7,660 nucleotides of DNA, taken from positions 1 to 7,660 of the forward strand of contig JACQTN010000192.1 in NCBI GenBank assembly GCA_016210785.1. Reading direction: 5' to 3'. Below, piece by piece: positions 1 to 6,002 of this stretch (the stretch's first letter is position 1; every line of letters starts with the position of its first letter). The position numbers and the translations under genes are program-made. The DNA is from Armatimonadota bacterium (GTDB lineage Bacteria > Sysuimicrobiota > Sysuimicrobiia > Sysuimicrobiales > JACQTN01). The notes under the pieces are model-generated. The model was not told where the DNA came from. It worked only from the letters and a program-made list of their open reading frames with translations, and searched no databases.

Positions 1-1
1 G

Positions 2-1492
2 CGCAGCCTGGGCGTGGAGCAGGAGCAGCGTGTTCTGCTCGCCCTCGGCGACGGCGTGGAGTTCGTGGCGACGTGGTACGCGGTGGTGAAGATCGGCGCA
101 GTCACCGCCGAAGCATACACCTTCCTGCAACCTAAGGACTACGAGTATTTCCTGAACTACACCCGGGCGCGGATCGCGGTGGTGGACCGAACGACGCTGG
201 AGAAGATCCGCTCCGTCGCTCCCTCCTGCCCCTTCCTCCGCCGCGTGCTGGTCGTCGGAACCGCGGAAGACCTGCGGCCGAATGAAGCCTCCTTCCAGAA
301 ACTCGTGGCGTCCGCGCCCGAGAATCTGGAGGCTGCCCACACGTCGAAGGACGACATCGCGCTGTGGAAGTTCACCACCGGCACCACGGGCGCGCCCAAG
401 GGTGCGGTGCATGCCCACTACGCGCCGTACCTGAGCTTCCGCAACTACGCCCTGGGCGTGCTAGGCTACCGGCCCGACGACATCGTGCTGCCGGTCCCCA
501 AGCTCTTCTTCGGTTACGCCCGGGACTGCGCCGTGCTCTTCCCCTTCGGCGTGGGGGCCGCGGCGGTGGTCTTCCCCGAGCGGTCTACGCCGGAGCGGTT
601 GTTTGAATTGATCGCGCAGCACCGGCCGACCATCATGATCCAGGTGCCGACTATGATCAACGCCATGGCCCGGCACCCGGACGCGCACCGGCCCGACCTC
701 AGTGGCCTGCGCCTCTGCACCTCTGCGGGCGAGGCGTTGCCGGCGGAGGTCTACCACCAGTGGAAGCAGGCATTCGGCGTGGAGATCCTGGACGGCATCG
801 GGTCGAGCGAGCTGTACCACATCTACATCTCGAACCGCCACGGCGCGGTCCGTCCCGGGAGCCTGGGGCAACTGGTCCCCGGATACCGGGCGGAGGTGCT
901 CGATCCGGACGGCCGGCCCGTGCCCGACGGCGAGGTGGGCGAACTGTGGGTGGAGGGCGAGACCGCCGCGCTCATGTACTGGGGCGACCGGGAGAAGTCC
1001 CTGAGCACTTTCCAGGGCAACCGGGTGCGCACCGGCGATCTGGTCCGCCACGACGCCGACGGCTACTTCTGGTACCAGGGCCGGGCCGATGATCTGGTGA
1101 AGATCAGCGGCATCTGGGTGGCACCGCTAGAAGTGGAGCACTGTCTGCAGGAGCACCCGGTAGTTCGCGAGGTCGCCGTGGTGGGCGAGACCGTGGACGG
1201 GCTCACGCAGTTGGTGGCGTACATGGTGACCGGCGACCCGCGCGGGCGCGTCGACCCCGGATCACTGACCGCGGAGCTTCAGGCTCACATGCGCGGGCGC
1301 CTGGCACCCCACAAGGCGCCGCGAGAGATGCGCTTCGTCGAGGCGCTGCCGCGGACACCCACGGGGAAGGTCGACCGCAAGGCCCTGAAGGCGGGCGCGG
1401 ATGTAGCTTCGGCAGCGGCAACGAACCCGGAACGTCGCGGGTTTCTGAGAGGCATTGATGCGTCGGTGGAGCGAGAGTCCGACCGCGGATGA
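2..1492 (+). CDS. Benzoate-CoA ligase family acyl-CoA synthetase, 5'-truncated
   Basis: ANL-superfamily adenylate-forming enzyme that activates a carboxylic acid to its CoA thioester through an acyl-AMP intermediate in the cytoplasm. The reading frame is open to the left edge, so the N-terminus is missing and the GTG at 14 is probably internal. Numbering from that GTG: ATP P-loop TTGTTGAPKG (121-130), a KLFFGYARD segment (163-171) close to the KLFFAYG signature of benzoate-CoA ligases, DGIGSSE (260-266), RTGDL (339-343), hinge GRADDLVKISGIW (356-368), and PTGK with the C-domain catalytic lysine (452). About 30 unconserved residues follow before the TGA at 1490. The motif set fits the benzoate/4-hydroxybenzoate-CoA ligase family better than acetyl-CoA synthetase. 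The real substrate cannot be read, and aliphatic acids are possible. It converges on the minus-strand mutase operon, so it is a separate transcription unit. The family is near certain, the substrate is not. Confidence 0.88.
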   Translation, partial: RSLGVEQEQRVLLALGDGVEFVATWYAVVKIGAVTAEAYTFLQPKDYEYFLNYTRARIAVVDRTTLEKIRSVAPSCPFLRRVLVVGTAEDLRPNEASFQKLVASAPENLEAAHTSKDDIALWKFTTGTTGAPKGAVHAHYAPYLSFRNYALGVLGYRPDDIVLPVPKLFFGYARDCAVLFPFGVGAAAVVFPERSTPERLFELIAQHRPTIMIQVPTMINAMARHPDAHRPDLSGLRLCTSAGEALPAEVYHQWKQAFGVEILDGIGSSELYHIYISNRHGAVRPGSLGQLVPGYRAEVLDPDGRPVPDGEVGELWVEGETAALMYWGDREKSLSTFQGNRVRTGDLVRHDADGYFWYQGRADDLVKISGIWVAPLEVEHCLQEHPVVREVAVVGETVDGLTQLVAYMVTGDPRGRVDPGSLTAELQAHMRGRLAPHKAPREMRFVEALPRTPTGKVDRKALKAGADVASAAATNPERRGFLRGIDASVERESDRG

Positions 1493-1558
1493 ACGTGGTG
1501 GACTCCCCGGGCTGGGCGCGCGTCCGTCACGTGCCGGCACCGCGATAGACGGATGTCC
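1493..1558. other. Convergent intergenic gap
   Basis: These 66 bases separate the stop codons of two genes that face each other. They contain a perfect 10-base palindrome, GTGCCGGCAC, at 1531-1540, but no stem followed by a T-run on either strand. I therefore cannot call an intrinsic terminator, although termination from both sides is expected here. Confidence 0.5.
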
Positions 1559-2089
1559 TCATCGATCGGGCGGACGCCCCACCCCCTGCTCCAGATAGGT
1601 GCGGGCCAGGCCGCGGTAATGCTCCGCGGTGGTCTCGACCCACTCCAGCGAGCTTCCTGAGAGTTCCTTTCTCACCTTCGCCGGCGCTCCGGCCGCCACA
1701 TGCCGCGGCGGGATCTGCGTGCCGTCGGTGACCACGCTCCCCGCGGCGACCAGCGACTCCGCGCCGACGACGGCATCGCGCAGAATCACGGCGTTCATGC
1801 CGATGAGCGCGCGCCGCTCCACCGTGCAGCCCTCCAGGATGGCACCGTGGCCGACGGTGACCTCCTCGCCGATGATCGTGGGACGGTCGGGCGTGGTGTG
1901 GATGACGGCGTTATCCTGGATGCCCGTCCCGGCACCCACCTCGATGTGGCCCACGTCGCCGCGCAGCACCGCGCCGAACCAGACGCTGACCCCTTCACCG
2001 ATGGTCACGTCGCCGATGATGACGGCGGTCGGGGCCACGAAGGCGGTCGAGGCAATCCGCGGCACCATCCCCTGGTACGGAATGATCAT
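1559..2089 (-). CDS. Gamma-carbonic-anhydrase-like hexapeptide-repeat protein
   Basis: Left-handed beta-helix protein of the YrdA/CaiE/PaaY gamma-carbonic-anhydrase-like family, 176 residues, a normal length. Numbering from the ATG at 2089: RGD (43-45), QD (58-59), metal-ligand His64 in the NAVIH strand and His81 in TVGHGAIL. Hexapeptide turns run from about 15 to 140, followed by a C-terminal helix. The third ligand, usually His in GHxxxLHGC, is Glu here (residue 86, codon 1832-1834). A GTG at 2101 would add four residues. The ATG is preferred because MIIPYQG matches usual family starts and GAGGTGA sits 8 bases upstream. It is the last gene of the minus-strand cluster, 76 bases after the hydrolase. 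Family members may hydrate CO2 or bind acyl-CoA or carnitine-type ligands, and the role in this pathway is unknown. The fold is sure; carbonic anhydrase activity is doubtful given the ligand change. Confidence 0.9.
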   Translation of the reverse strand: MIIPYQGMVPRIASTAFVAPTAVIIGDVTIGEGVSVWFGAVLRGDVGHIEVGAGTGIQDNAVIHTTPDRPTIIGEEVTVGHGAILEGCTVERRALIGMNAVILRDAVVGAESLVAAGSVVTDGTQIPPRHVAAGAPAKVRKELSGSSLEWVETTAEHYRGLARTYLEQGVGRPPDR

Positions 2090-2097
2090 CGCTGCGC

Positions 2098-2104
2098 TCA
2101 CCTC
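2098..2104 (-). promoter_or_regulatory. Ribosome binding site deciding the gamma-CA-like start
   Basis: The minus strand reads GAGGTGA here, 8 bases before the ATG at 2089. The alternative GTG start at 2101 lies inside this motif, so the two cannot both be used with it. This favours the ATG. Confidence 0.55.
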
Positions 2105-2165
2105 GTCGCAGTCCCTTCACGGGTTGTGGTCCCGGCCCCGCCGACGGCCTGGCCTGCCGCTCGCA

Positions 2166-3092
2166 TCAAGCTTCTCGCTCGCGCTCCTTGGTGACAAACC
2201 GGAGCAACCCCTGGGCGCTCAGGTCGCTCCCGACGATCACCTCGTAGGTCGTGAGCGCCTCCGGGTGTCCCACCCGTGTCAACTCCACCAGCGACGCCTC
2301 CTTGAGCCGCGCAGCCAGGGTGGCGGCGTCCAGATCCGCGCTCTCCCGGCCCATCTCGACCATCTGGTCCAGACCTTCCTCGAGTTGTCGAAGCAGGCTG
2401 TCGATCCAGGTGTGGGGGCCGAAGTGTGTCGGCAGCAGCCGGCGCAGGCCCAGGGCCCGCAGGCGGGCGATGGACGCCCGCCACGCCCCGGGGTCGAACT
2501 CGGGAGGCGTCGTGGGGACACGGACATGGCGCACCCCAGACACGGCCACACCTGTCACATCGCCGGTGAAGACATCGCCGGAGGCCTCATCGAAGTAGGC
2601 CAGGTGGTGGCGGGCGTGGCCGGGGGTGTCCAGGGCGGTCAGCCGGCGCGACCCCAGCGTGATCTGTGCGCCGTCGTGCAGAACGTGGACGCGCTCCGCG
2701 GGTACGGGCACGACCTCCCCGAACCACGCGTCAAAGACCTCTCCAAATGTCCGGCGGGAGCTGGCGACGAGCCGCGCCGGGTCGATGAGGTGCGACGCGC
2801 CCACCGGGTGCACGTAGACCTCCAGGTGTGGGAACATCCGCGCCAGGGACCCCGCGGCGCCGGCATGGTCCAGGTGGATGTGGGTGACGGCAACGGCCCG
2901 GAGGTCGCGGGGATCAACGCCGGCCTGGCGCACACCCTCCAGCAGGTTCTCCAGCGTGGAGGCGGGGCCGGACTCGATCAGCGCAGGATGCTCACCCAGC
3001 AGCAGATACGACCCGATCGCCCGCGGGGTCTCGCGGTAGTGCGTGTCGATCAGGATGAGGTCAGGAGCGAGCGACTGAATGCGCGACATCAT
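2166..3092 (-). CDS. Metallo-beta-lactamase-fold hydrolase
   Basis: Soluble dinuclear-metal hydrolase of the MBL superfamily, 308 residues, no signal peptide or membrane segment. Ligands in order: THIHLDH with His71, His73, Asp75 and His76; His159 in TPGHARHH; Asp178 in FTGD; His223 in PTHFGPH. All are present, so it should be active. After about residue 228 comes a helical C-terminal region of about 80 residues, as in MBL proteins with an added helical or winged-helix domain. The substrate is unknown; thioesters (glyoxalase-II-like), lactones or phosphoesters are all possible. Its ATG overlaps the stop of the membrane-protein gene (ATGA). AAAGGG lies only 2 bases before the first ATG but 5 before the second (3089), so the true start may be one codon later. 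Placement in a CoA-ligase/mutase operon suggests acyl-thioester or ester hydrolysis, which is inference only. Confidence 0.9.
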   Translation of the reverse strand: MMSRIQSLAPDLILIDTHYRETPRAIGSYLLLGEHPALIESGPASTLENLLEGVRQAGVDPRDLRAVAVTHIHLDHAGAAGSLARMFPHLEVYVHPVGASHLIDPARLVASSRRTFGEVFDAWFGEVVPVPAERVHVLHDGAQITLGSRRLTALDTPGHARHHLAYFDEASGDVFTGDVTGVAVSGVRHVRVPTTPPEFDPGAWRASIARLRALGLRRLLPTHFGPHTWIDSLLRQLEEGLDQMVEMGRESADLDAATLAARLKEASLVELTRVGHPEALTTYEVIVGSDLSAQGLLRFVTKEREREA

Positions 3093-3325
3093 TTCCCTTT
3101 CACTTTACCAATCAGTTTGAGATATCTGTCGTACGGTTCGGCCGTCAGGCCGTTGATGCCGTGCTTTGGCAGCCACCAGAAGTGCAGCACCAGGATCCCC
3201 CCGCCCATTGCGAAGAGTACTCCGTAAGAGAGCGTAAGGTGTTTCGCAAAATTCTTGAAGACAATATTGCCCACGACCCAGCCGGTCACAGCAACAACAA
3301 GATCAATGGGTTCCAAAGGGCGCAC
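3089..3325 (-). CDS. Small two-helix membrane protein of unknown function
   Basis: A 78-residue protein that I do not recognise. Two hydrophobic stretches, roughly 8-24 (with VAVTGWVVGNIVF) and 33-53 (with FAMGGGILVLHFWWL), predict a small helical-hairpin membrane protein. The C-terminal tail is basic and ends KLIGKVKGK. It is likely real for three reasons. AAAGGGG lies 7 bases before the GTG start; the start is 4 bases after the MeaB-like stop; and its TGA overlaps the hydrolase ATG. Translation of the three genes is probably coupled. By hand count 28 of 78 codons end in A or T, with runs such as GAT CTT GTT GTT GCT, clearly more than in neighbouring genes. That hints at recent acquisition or relaxed selection. 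It might anchor or transport something for the pathway, but nothing in the sequence shows this. Confidence 0.72.
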   Translation of the reverse strand: MRPLEPIDLVVAVTGWVVGNIVFKNFAKHLTLSYGVLFAMGGGILVLHFWWLPKHGINGLTAEPYDRYLKLIGKVKGK

Positions 3326-3329
3326 TCGG

Positions 3330-4442
3330 TCACCCCTTTAGAAGATGATCGAGGATCGCCCGGGCAGCGGAATGCGGGTCGAGGTCGCCGGCCCGTGCGC
3401 GTGCCAGGATCTCGCCCAGGCCAGGCTGCCCGGCCAGCCGGGACCGCAGGTGCGCCGCCAGCGCCTGCTCCACCTTCTCCAGCACCTCGCGCTCCACCCG
3501 CTGGCGGCGCCGGGCGCCGAGTTGTCCCGACTCGCGCAGGAACTCCCGGTGCCGCCGGATCGTCTGCCAGAGCGCATCGATCCCCGTACCGTCGGTCGCC
3601 ACGGTCTTCAGGACCGGGATCTCCCAGGCCACGTTCCACGCTTGAGAAAGGTGTCCCCCCGCTACCGCGCTCGCCGGGGCACGTTCCACGTCCTGCGAGG
3701 TGCTCCATTCTACCGCGCTCACCGGGGCACGTTCCACGTCTTGCGAGGTGCTCCGTGCCACCGCGCTCGCCGGACTCACGGCGCCCACGGCGCCCACGGC
3801 GCCGGGCGACGGCGGCGCCATCCGCAGCATCTCGCGCAGGTGCATGGCCGTCTCGTCCGCACCGGGCCGGTCGGCCTTGTTCACCACCAGCAGGTCGGCG
3901 ATCTCCAGCACGCCGGCCTTCAGCATCTGGATGGAGTCGCCCAGCCCCGGCACCGTGATCACCACGACGGTGTCGGCGGCGCGCATCACGTCCAGCTCGC
4001 TCTGGCCGACCCCGACCGTCTCCAGCAAGATCACGTCGAACTCGAACGCGTCCAGCAGGTGGGCGGCATCGCGGGTCGCCGCGGCCAGCCCGCCGACAGC
4101 GGAGCGCGCGGCCATGCTGCGGATGAAGACGTCGGCATCGCCGCTGTGGCGCAGCATGCGTACCCGATCCCCCAGGATTGCCCCGCCGCTGAACGGGCTG
4201 GACGGGTCCACCGCGATCACGGCCACCCGCGCCCCCTCTGCGCGCGCCCGCTCGATGATCTGATCCACCACCGTGCTCTTGCCGGACCCGGGCGGCCCGG
4301 TGATGCCAATCCGGCGCGCCTGCCCCGTGCGCGGCCAGACCGCGCGTACGATGGCCGCGGCGGCCTCGGGGTCGTTCTCCACCTGCGTGATCAGGCGCGC
4401 CAGTTGCCGCCGGTTGGCAAAGTCGATGTCCACGGTCCTCAT
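3330..4442 (-). CDS. MeaB/ArgK-type GTPase chaperone of a B12-dependent acyl-CoA mutase
   Basis: G3E-family P-loop GTPase, 370 residues, that gates cobalamin loading and protects an adenosylcobalamin mutase from inactivation. Seen: Walker A GPPGSGKST (49-57); DPSSPFSGGAILGDR (79-93) with the switch Asp; ETVGVGQSE (141-149); NKAD base-recognition motif (188-191); and a C-terminal dimerisation helix region rich in Arg and Glu (about 300-370). The family is usually about 310-340 residues. The excess is a low-complexity insert at about 213-274, between LREMLRMAPP and EIPVLKT, encoded by tandem DNA repeats at 3664-3773. Its frame stays open, so the gene is not broken. The ATG at 4442 directly abuts a palindromic repeat and lacks a clear Shine-Dalgarno; the GTG at codon 4 is an alternative. 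Association with the mutase genes suggests the MeaH type that serves hydroxyacyl-CoA mutases, rather than a stand-alone MeaB. Confidence 0.93.
   Translation of the reverse strand: MRTVDIDFANRRQLARLITQVENDPEAAAAIVRAVWPRTGQARRIGITGPPGSGKSTVVDQIIERARAEGARVAVIAVDPSSPFSGGAILGDRVRMLRHSGDADVFIRSMAARSAVGGLAAATRDAAHLLDAFEFDVILLETVGVGQSELDVMRAADTVVVITVPGLGDSIQMLKAGVLEIADLLVVNKADRPGADETAMHLREMLRMAPPSPGAVGAVGAVSPASAVARSTSQDVERAPVSAVEWSTSQDVERAPASAVAGGHLSQAWNVAWEIPVLKTVATDGTGIDALWQTIRRHREFLRESGQLGARRRQRVEREVLEKVEQALAAHLRSRLAGQPGLGEILARARAGDLDPHSAARAILDHLLKG
3333..3339 (-). promoter_or_regulatory. Strong ribosome binding site for the small membrane protein
   Basis: The minus strand reads AAAGGGG here, 7 bases before the GTG at 3325 and overlapping the last codons of the MeaB-like gene. 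Good spacing to a GTG is the main evidence that this small gene is translated and where it starts. Confidence 0.6.
3664..3773. repeat. 48-bp tandem repeat inside the MeaB-like gene
   Basis: Two full units, 3664-3711 and 3712-3759, differ at 5 of 48 positions by hand count. A third partial copy (14 bases) starts at 3760. Each unit begins ACCGCGCTC and carries GGGGCACGTTCCACGTC. Because 48 is a multiple of three, the units add 16-residue blocks (STSQDVERAP core) to the encoded protein at about residues 228-260. A related diverged stretch with ACGTTCCACG lies at 3631-3640, offset by 50 rather than 48 bases. Confidence 0.9.
3778..3803. repeat. 9-bp microsatellite-like repeat in the MeaB-like gene
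   Basis: Nearly three head-to-tail copies of a 9-base unit (ACGGCGCCC) adjoin the 48-bp repeat and encode Gly-Ala-Val three times on the minus strand (residues about 214-222). It forms the N-terminal edge of the insert in the GTPase. Confidence 0.8.
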
Positions 4443-4444
4443 GC

Positions 4445-4561
4445 CCGTTCGCGCTGAGCCCCGTCGAAGCCCGCAGCGCGGGTGAGTCCCCGCCCGTCGA
4501 GGACCTCAGGGCGAACGGCGTCTGGGCTTGTCCGTTCGTGCTGAGCCTGTCGAAGCACGAA
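4445..4561. repeat. Palindromic REP-like repeat cluster
   Basis: Three related units fill the gap between the ligase and MeaB-like genes. Unit 1 starts CCGTTCGCGCTGAG (4445-4458). Unit 2 is inverted and ends CTCAGGGCGAACGG (4505-4518), matching unit 1 at 13 of 14 bases when complemented. Unit 3 starts CCGTTCGTGCTGAG (4532-4545) and continues CCTGTCGAAGCAC. Inside units 1-2, CCCGC (4470-4474) pairs with GCGGG (4478-4482). In unit 3, TTCGTGCT (4535-4542) pairs perfectly with AGCACGAA (4554-4561). The CCGTTCG-CTGAGC-GTCGAAG core is a palindrome I recognise as common in unrelated environmental genomes. In the minus-strand transcript the unit 3 hairpin starts 5 bases after the ligase stop and could stabilise the upstream message or attenuate MeaB expression. 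Confidence 0.82.
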
Positions 4562-4566
4562 GACTC

Positions 4567-5997
4567 TCACTGCGCCTCTCCCACAGCCTCTTCATACAGC
4601 CGGCGGTTGTCCATCACCCGGCGCGCCTTGAACTCCGTGCGGGGCAGCGTTCCCGGTTTCTCCAACACTACCACCGGCCGCACCCCGATGGCCGCGCGCA
4701 GCCGCGTCGCGATCTCCTCACGCAGCCGATCCAGCGCCCCGCGCGACAACTCCGCCTGCCGGGCCGCCTCCAGCGAGCACTCGACGCGCACCACCAGTTC
4801 ATCCATCGCGCGCTCGCGGCTGATGATCACCTGGAACTCCCCGCCGAACCCTGTGATGGCGCGCAGGGTGTCCTCGATCGCGCTGGGGTAAACGTTCTCG
4901 CCGCGGATGATAACCATGTCGTCGATCCGCCCGTAGATGCCCCGCGGCAGGCGAGGGTAGGTGCGGCCGCACTCGCACGCCTCATCGACCCAGCGGGTGA
5001 GATCGCCGGAGACCAGCCGGATCATCGGCTGCGAGGTCCGCTCCAGGTGCGTATACACGGGCGTTCCCTCGTGCCCGAACGGCACCGGCTCGAAGCTCCT
5101 GGGGTCGCACACCTCACAGTACACGATGTCTTGCCAGAGGTGCATCCCACACCGGAACTCGCACTCCCCGTTGGTCATCCAGGGTGTCATCTCTGCCATG
5201 CTCCCGCTGTCGATGCACGCAGCCCCAAACGTCTCCTGAATCTTGCGCTTCGTGGACGGGATGCTGGCCCCGGGCTCGCCGGAGAAGAACATGATCCGGA
5301 ACCGGAAGTCGCGCGGGTCCACGCCTTCCTGAGCAGCCACCTCCGCCAGGTGCAGCGCGTAGGACGGCGTGCTGTAGAACGCAGTCGGCCGTAAGTCCAG
5401 TAGCCAGCGCACCGCCATCAGCGTCTGCCCGGGTACACCCGCCCCAAAGGGGAAACAGGTGGCGCGCAGCCGCTCGCCGCCGGCGAGTGCCCCCCAGCTG
5501 CCCATGTAGAGGCTGAAGAACGACGCGATGAAGATGATGTCTGCCGGCCGCAGCCCCATGCCCCACATGATGCGGGCGTGGGCGTTGGCGATGCGCCGCC
5601 AGTCCTCGCGCCCGACGGCAAACGCGGTAGGCTTGCCCGTCGTCCCGGACGTCCCGTGGATGCGCAGCACCTCGGACGGGTCCACGCACAGGTACCGCCC
5701 GAACGGCGGGTACTCGGCCTGCTCGCGCCGCAGCTCCGCCTTGGTCACCACGGGGAAGCGCCGAAAATCGTCCAGGCTCCGCAGGTGCTCCGGGTGGACG
5801 CCGGCCGCCTCCCACTTCTCCCGGTAGAAGGGAGAGCGCTCCCCCGCCCAGCGCACCGCCGCCCGCAGCTTGCGCAGGATCAGCGCCTCCCGCTGGCCCG
5901 GCGCCATCTGCTCCAGGTGGGGAGACCAGTAGCGCTGCCGCGGATCGGGCAGGCAGGTCTCGTCGTAGACGGGCGGCCAGGTGTCGTGTGATCCCAT
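4567..5997 (-). CDS. Phenylacetate-CoA-ligase-like enzyme, candidate 2-hydroxyisobutyrate-CoA ligase
   Basis: ATP-dependent acid-CoA ligase of the PaaK-like branch of the ANL superfamily, 476 residues, cytoplasmic. Seen: P-loop HGTSGTTGKPTAF (114-126); SFFSLYMGSWG (159-169); FFSGEPGAS (237-245) at the GAEP acyl-pocket motif; SMAEM (266-270); SGDLTRW (330-336); C-E-C-G-R-T (341-346), typical of PaaK; hinge GRIDDMVIIRGENVYPS (356-372); C-domain Lys456 near PRTEFKAR. Known family data: 2-hydroxyisobutyrate-CoA ligase of Aquincola is a PaaK-like enzyme of about 477 residues whose Tyr164 and Ser239 bind the substrate hydroxyl. Both occur here at the same numbers (codons 5506-5508 and 5281-5283). 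The ATG at 5997 is preferred; a GTG at 6006 would overlap the small-subunit stop as GTGA. The frame stays open upstream to 6513, but that part is a shadow of the small-subunit gene. Alternative: an aryl-CoA ligase. Confidence 0.92.
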   Translation of the reverse strand: MGSHDTWPPVYDETCLPDPRQRYWSPHLEQMAPGQREALILRKLRAAVRWAGERSPFYREKWEAAGVHPEHLRSLDDFRRFPVVTKAELRREQAEYPPFGRYLCVDPSEVLRIHGTSGTTGKPTAFAVGREDWRRIANAHARIMWGMGLRPADIIFIASFFSLYMGSWGALAGGERLRATCFPFGAGVPGQTLMAVRWLLDLRPTAFYSTPSYALHLAEVAAQEGVDPRDFRFRIMFFSGEPGASIPSTKRKIQETFGAACIDSGSMAEMTPWMTNGECEFRCGMHLWQDIVYCEVCDPRSFEPVPFGHEGTPVYTHLERTSQPMIRLVSGDLTRWVDEACECGRTYPRLPRGIYGRIDDMVIIRGENVYPSAIEDTLRAITGFGGEFQVIISRERAMDELVVRVECSLEAARQAELSRGALDRLREEIATRLRAAIGVRPVVVLEKPGTLPRTEFKARRVMDNRRLYEEAVGEAQ

Positions 5998-6002
5998 GGC
6001 GA

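Noticed and set aside
1531..1540. Bidirectional terminator at the convergent junction
   Set aside because: The perfect palindrome is only 10 bases with no loop or flanking T-run, so it is not a credible intrinsic terminator.
1629..3227. Long plus-strand open frame of 532 codons
   Set aside because: It is antisense to the gamma-CA-like and MBL genes, both with clear motifs, and its own translation shows no domain and biased composition. It is a GC-driven shadow.
3616..3773. CRISPR-like repeats
   Set aside because: The 48-bp units are directly adjacent with no spacers, lie inside a coding gene and keep its frame. They are a tandem repeat.
3330..4442. MeaB-like gene as a pseudogene because of its repeat insert
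   Set aside because: The frame is open throughout, all nucleotide-binding motifs are intact, and the conserved strand and C-terminal helices resume after the insert.
3345..4457. Plus-strand 370-codon open frame opposite the MeaB-like gene
   Set aside because: It mirrors the GTPase gene and is full of Arg, His and Gly with no recognisable motif. The minus strand has the full GTPase motif set.
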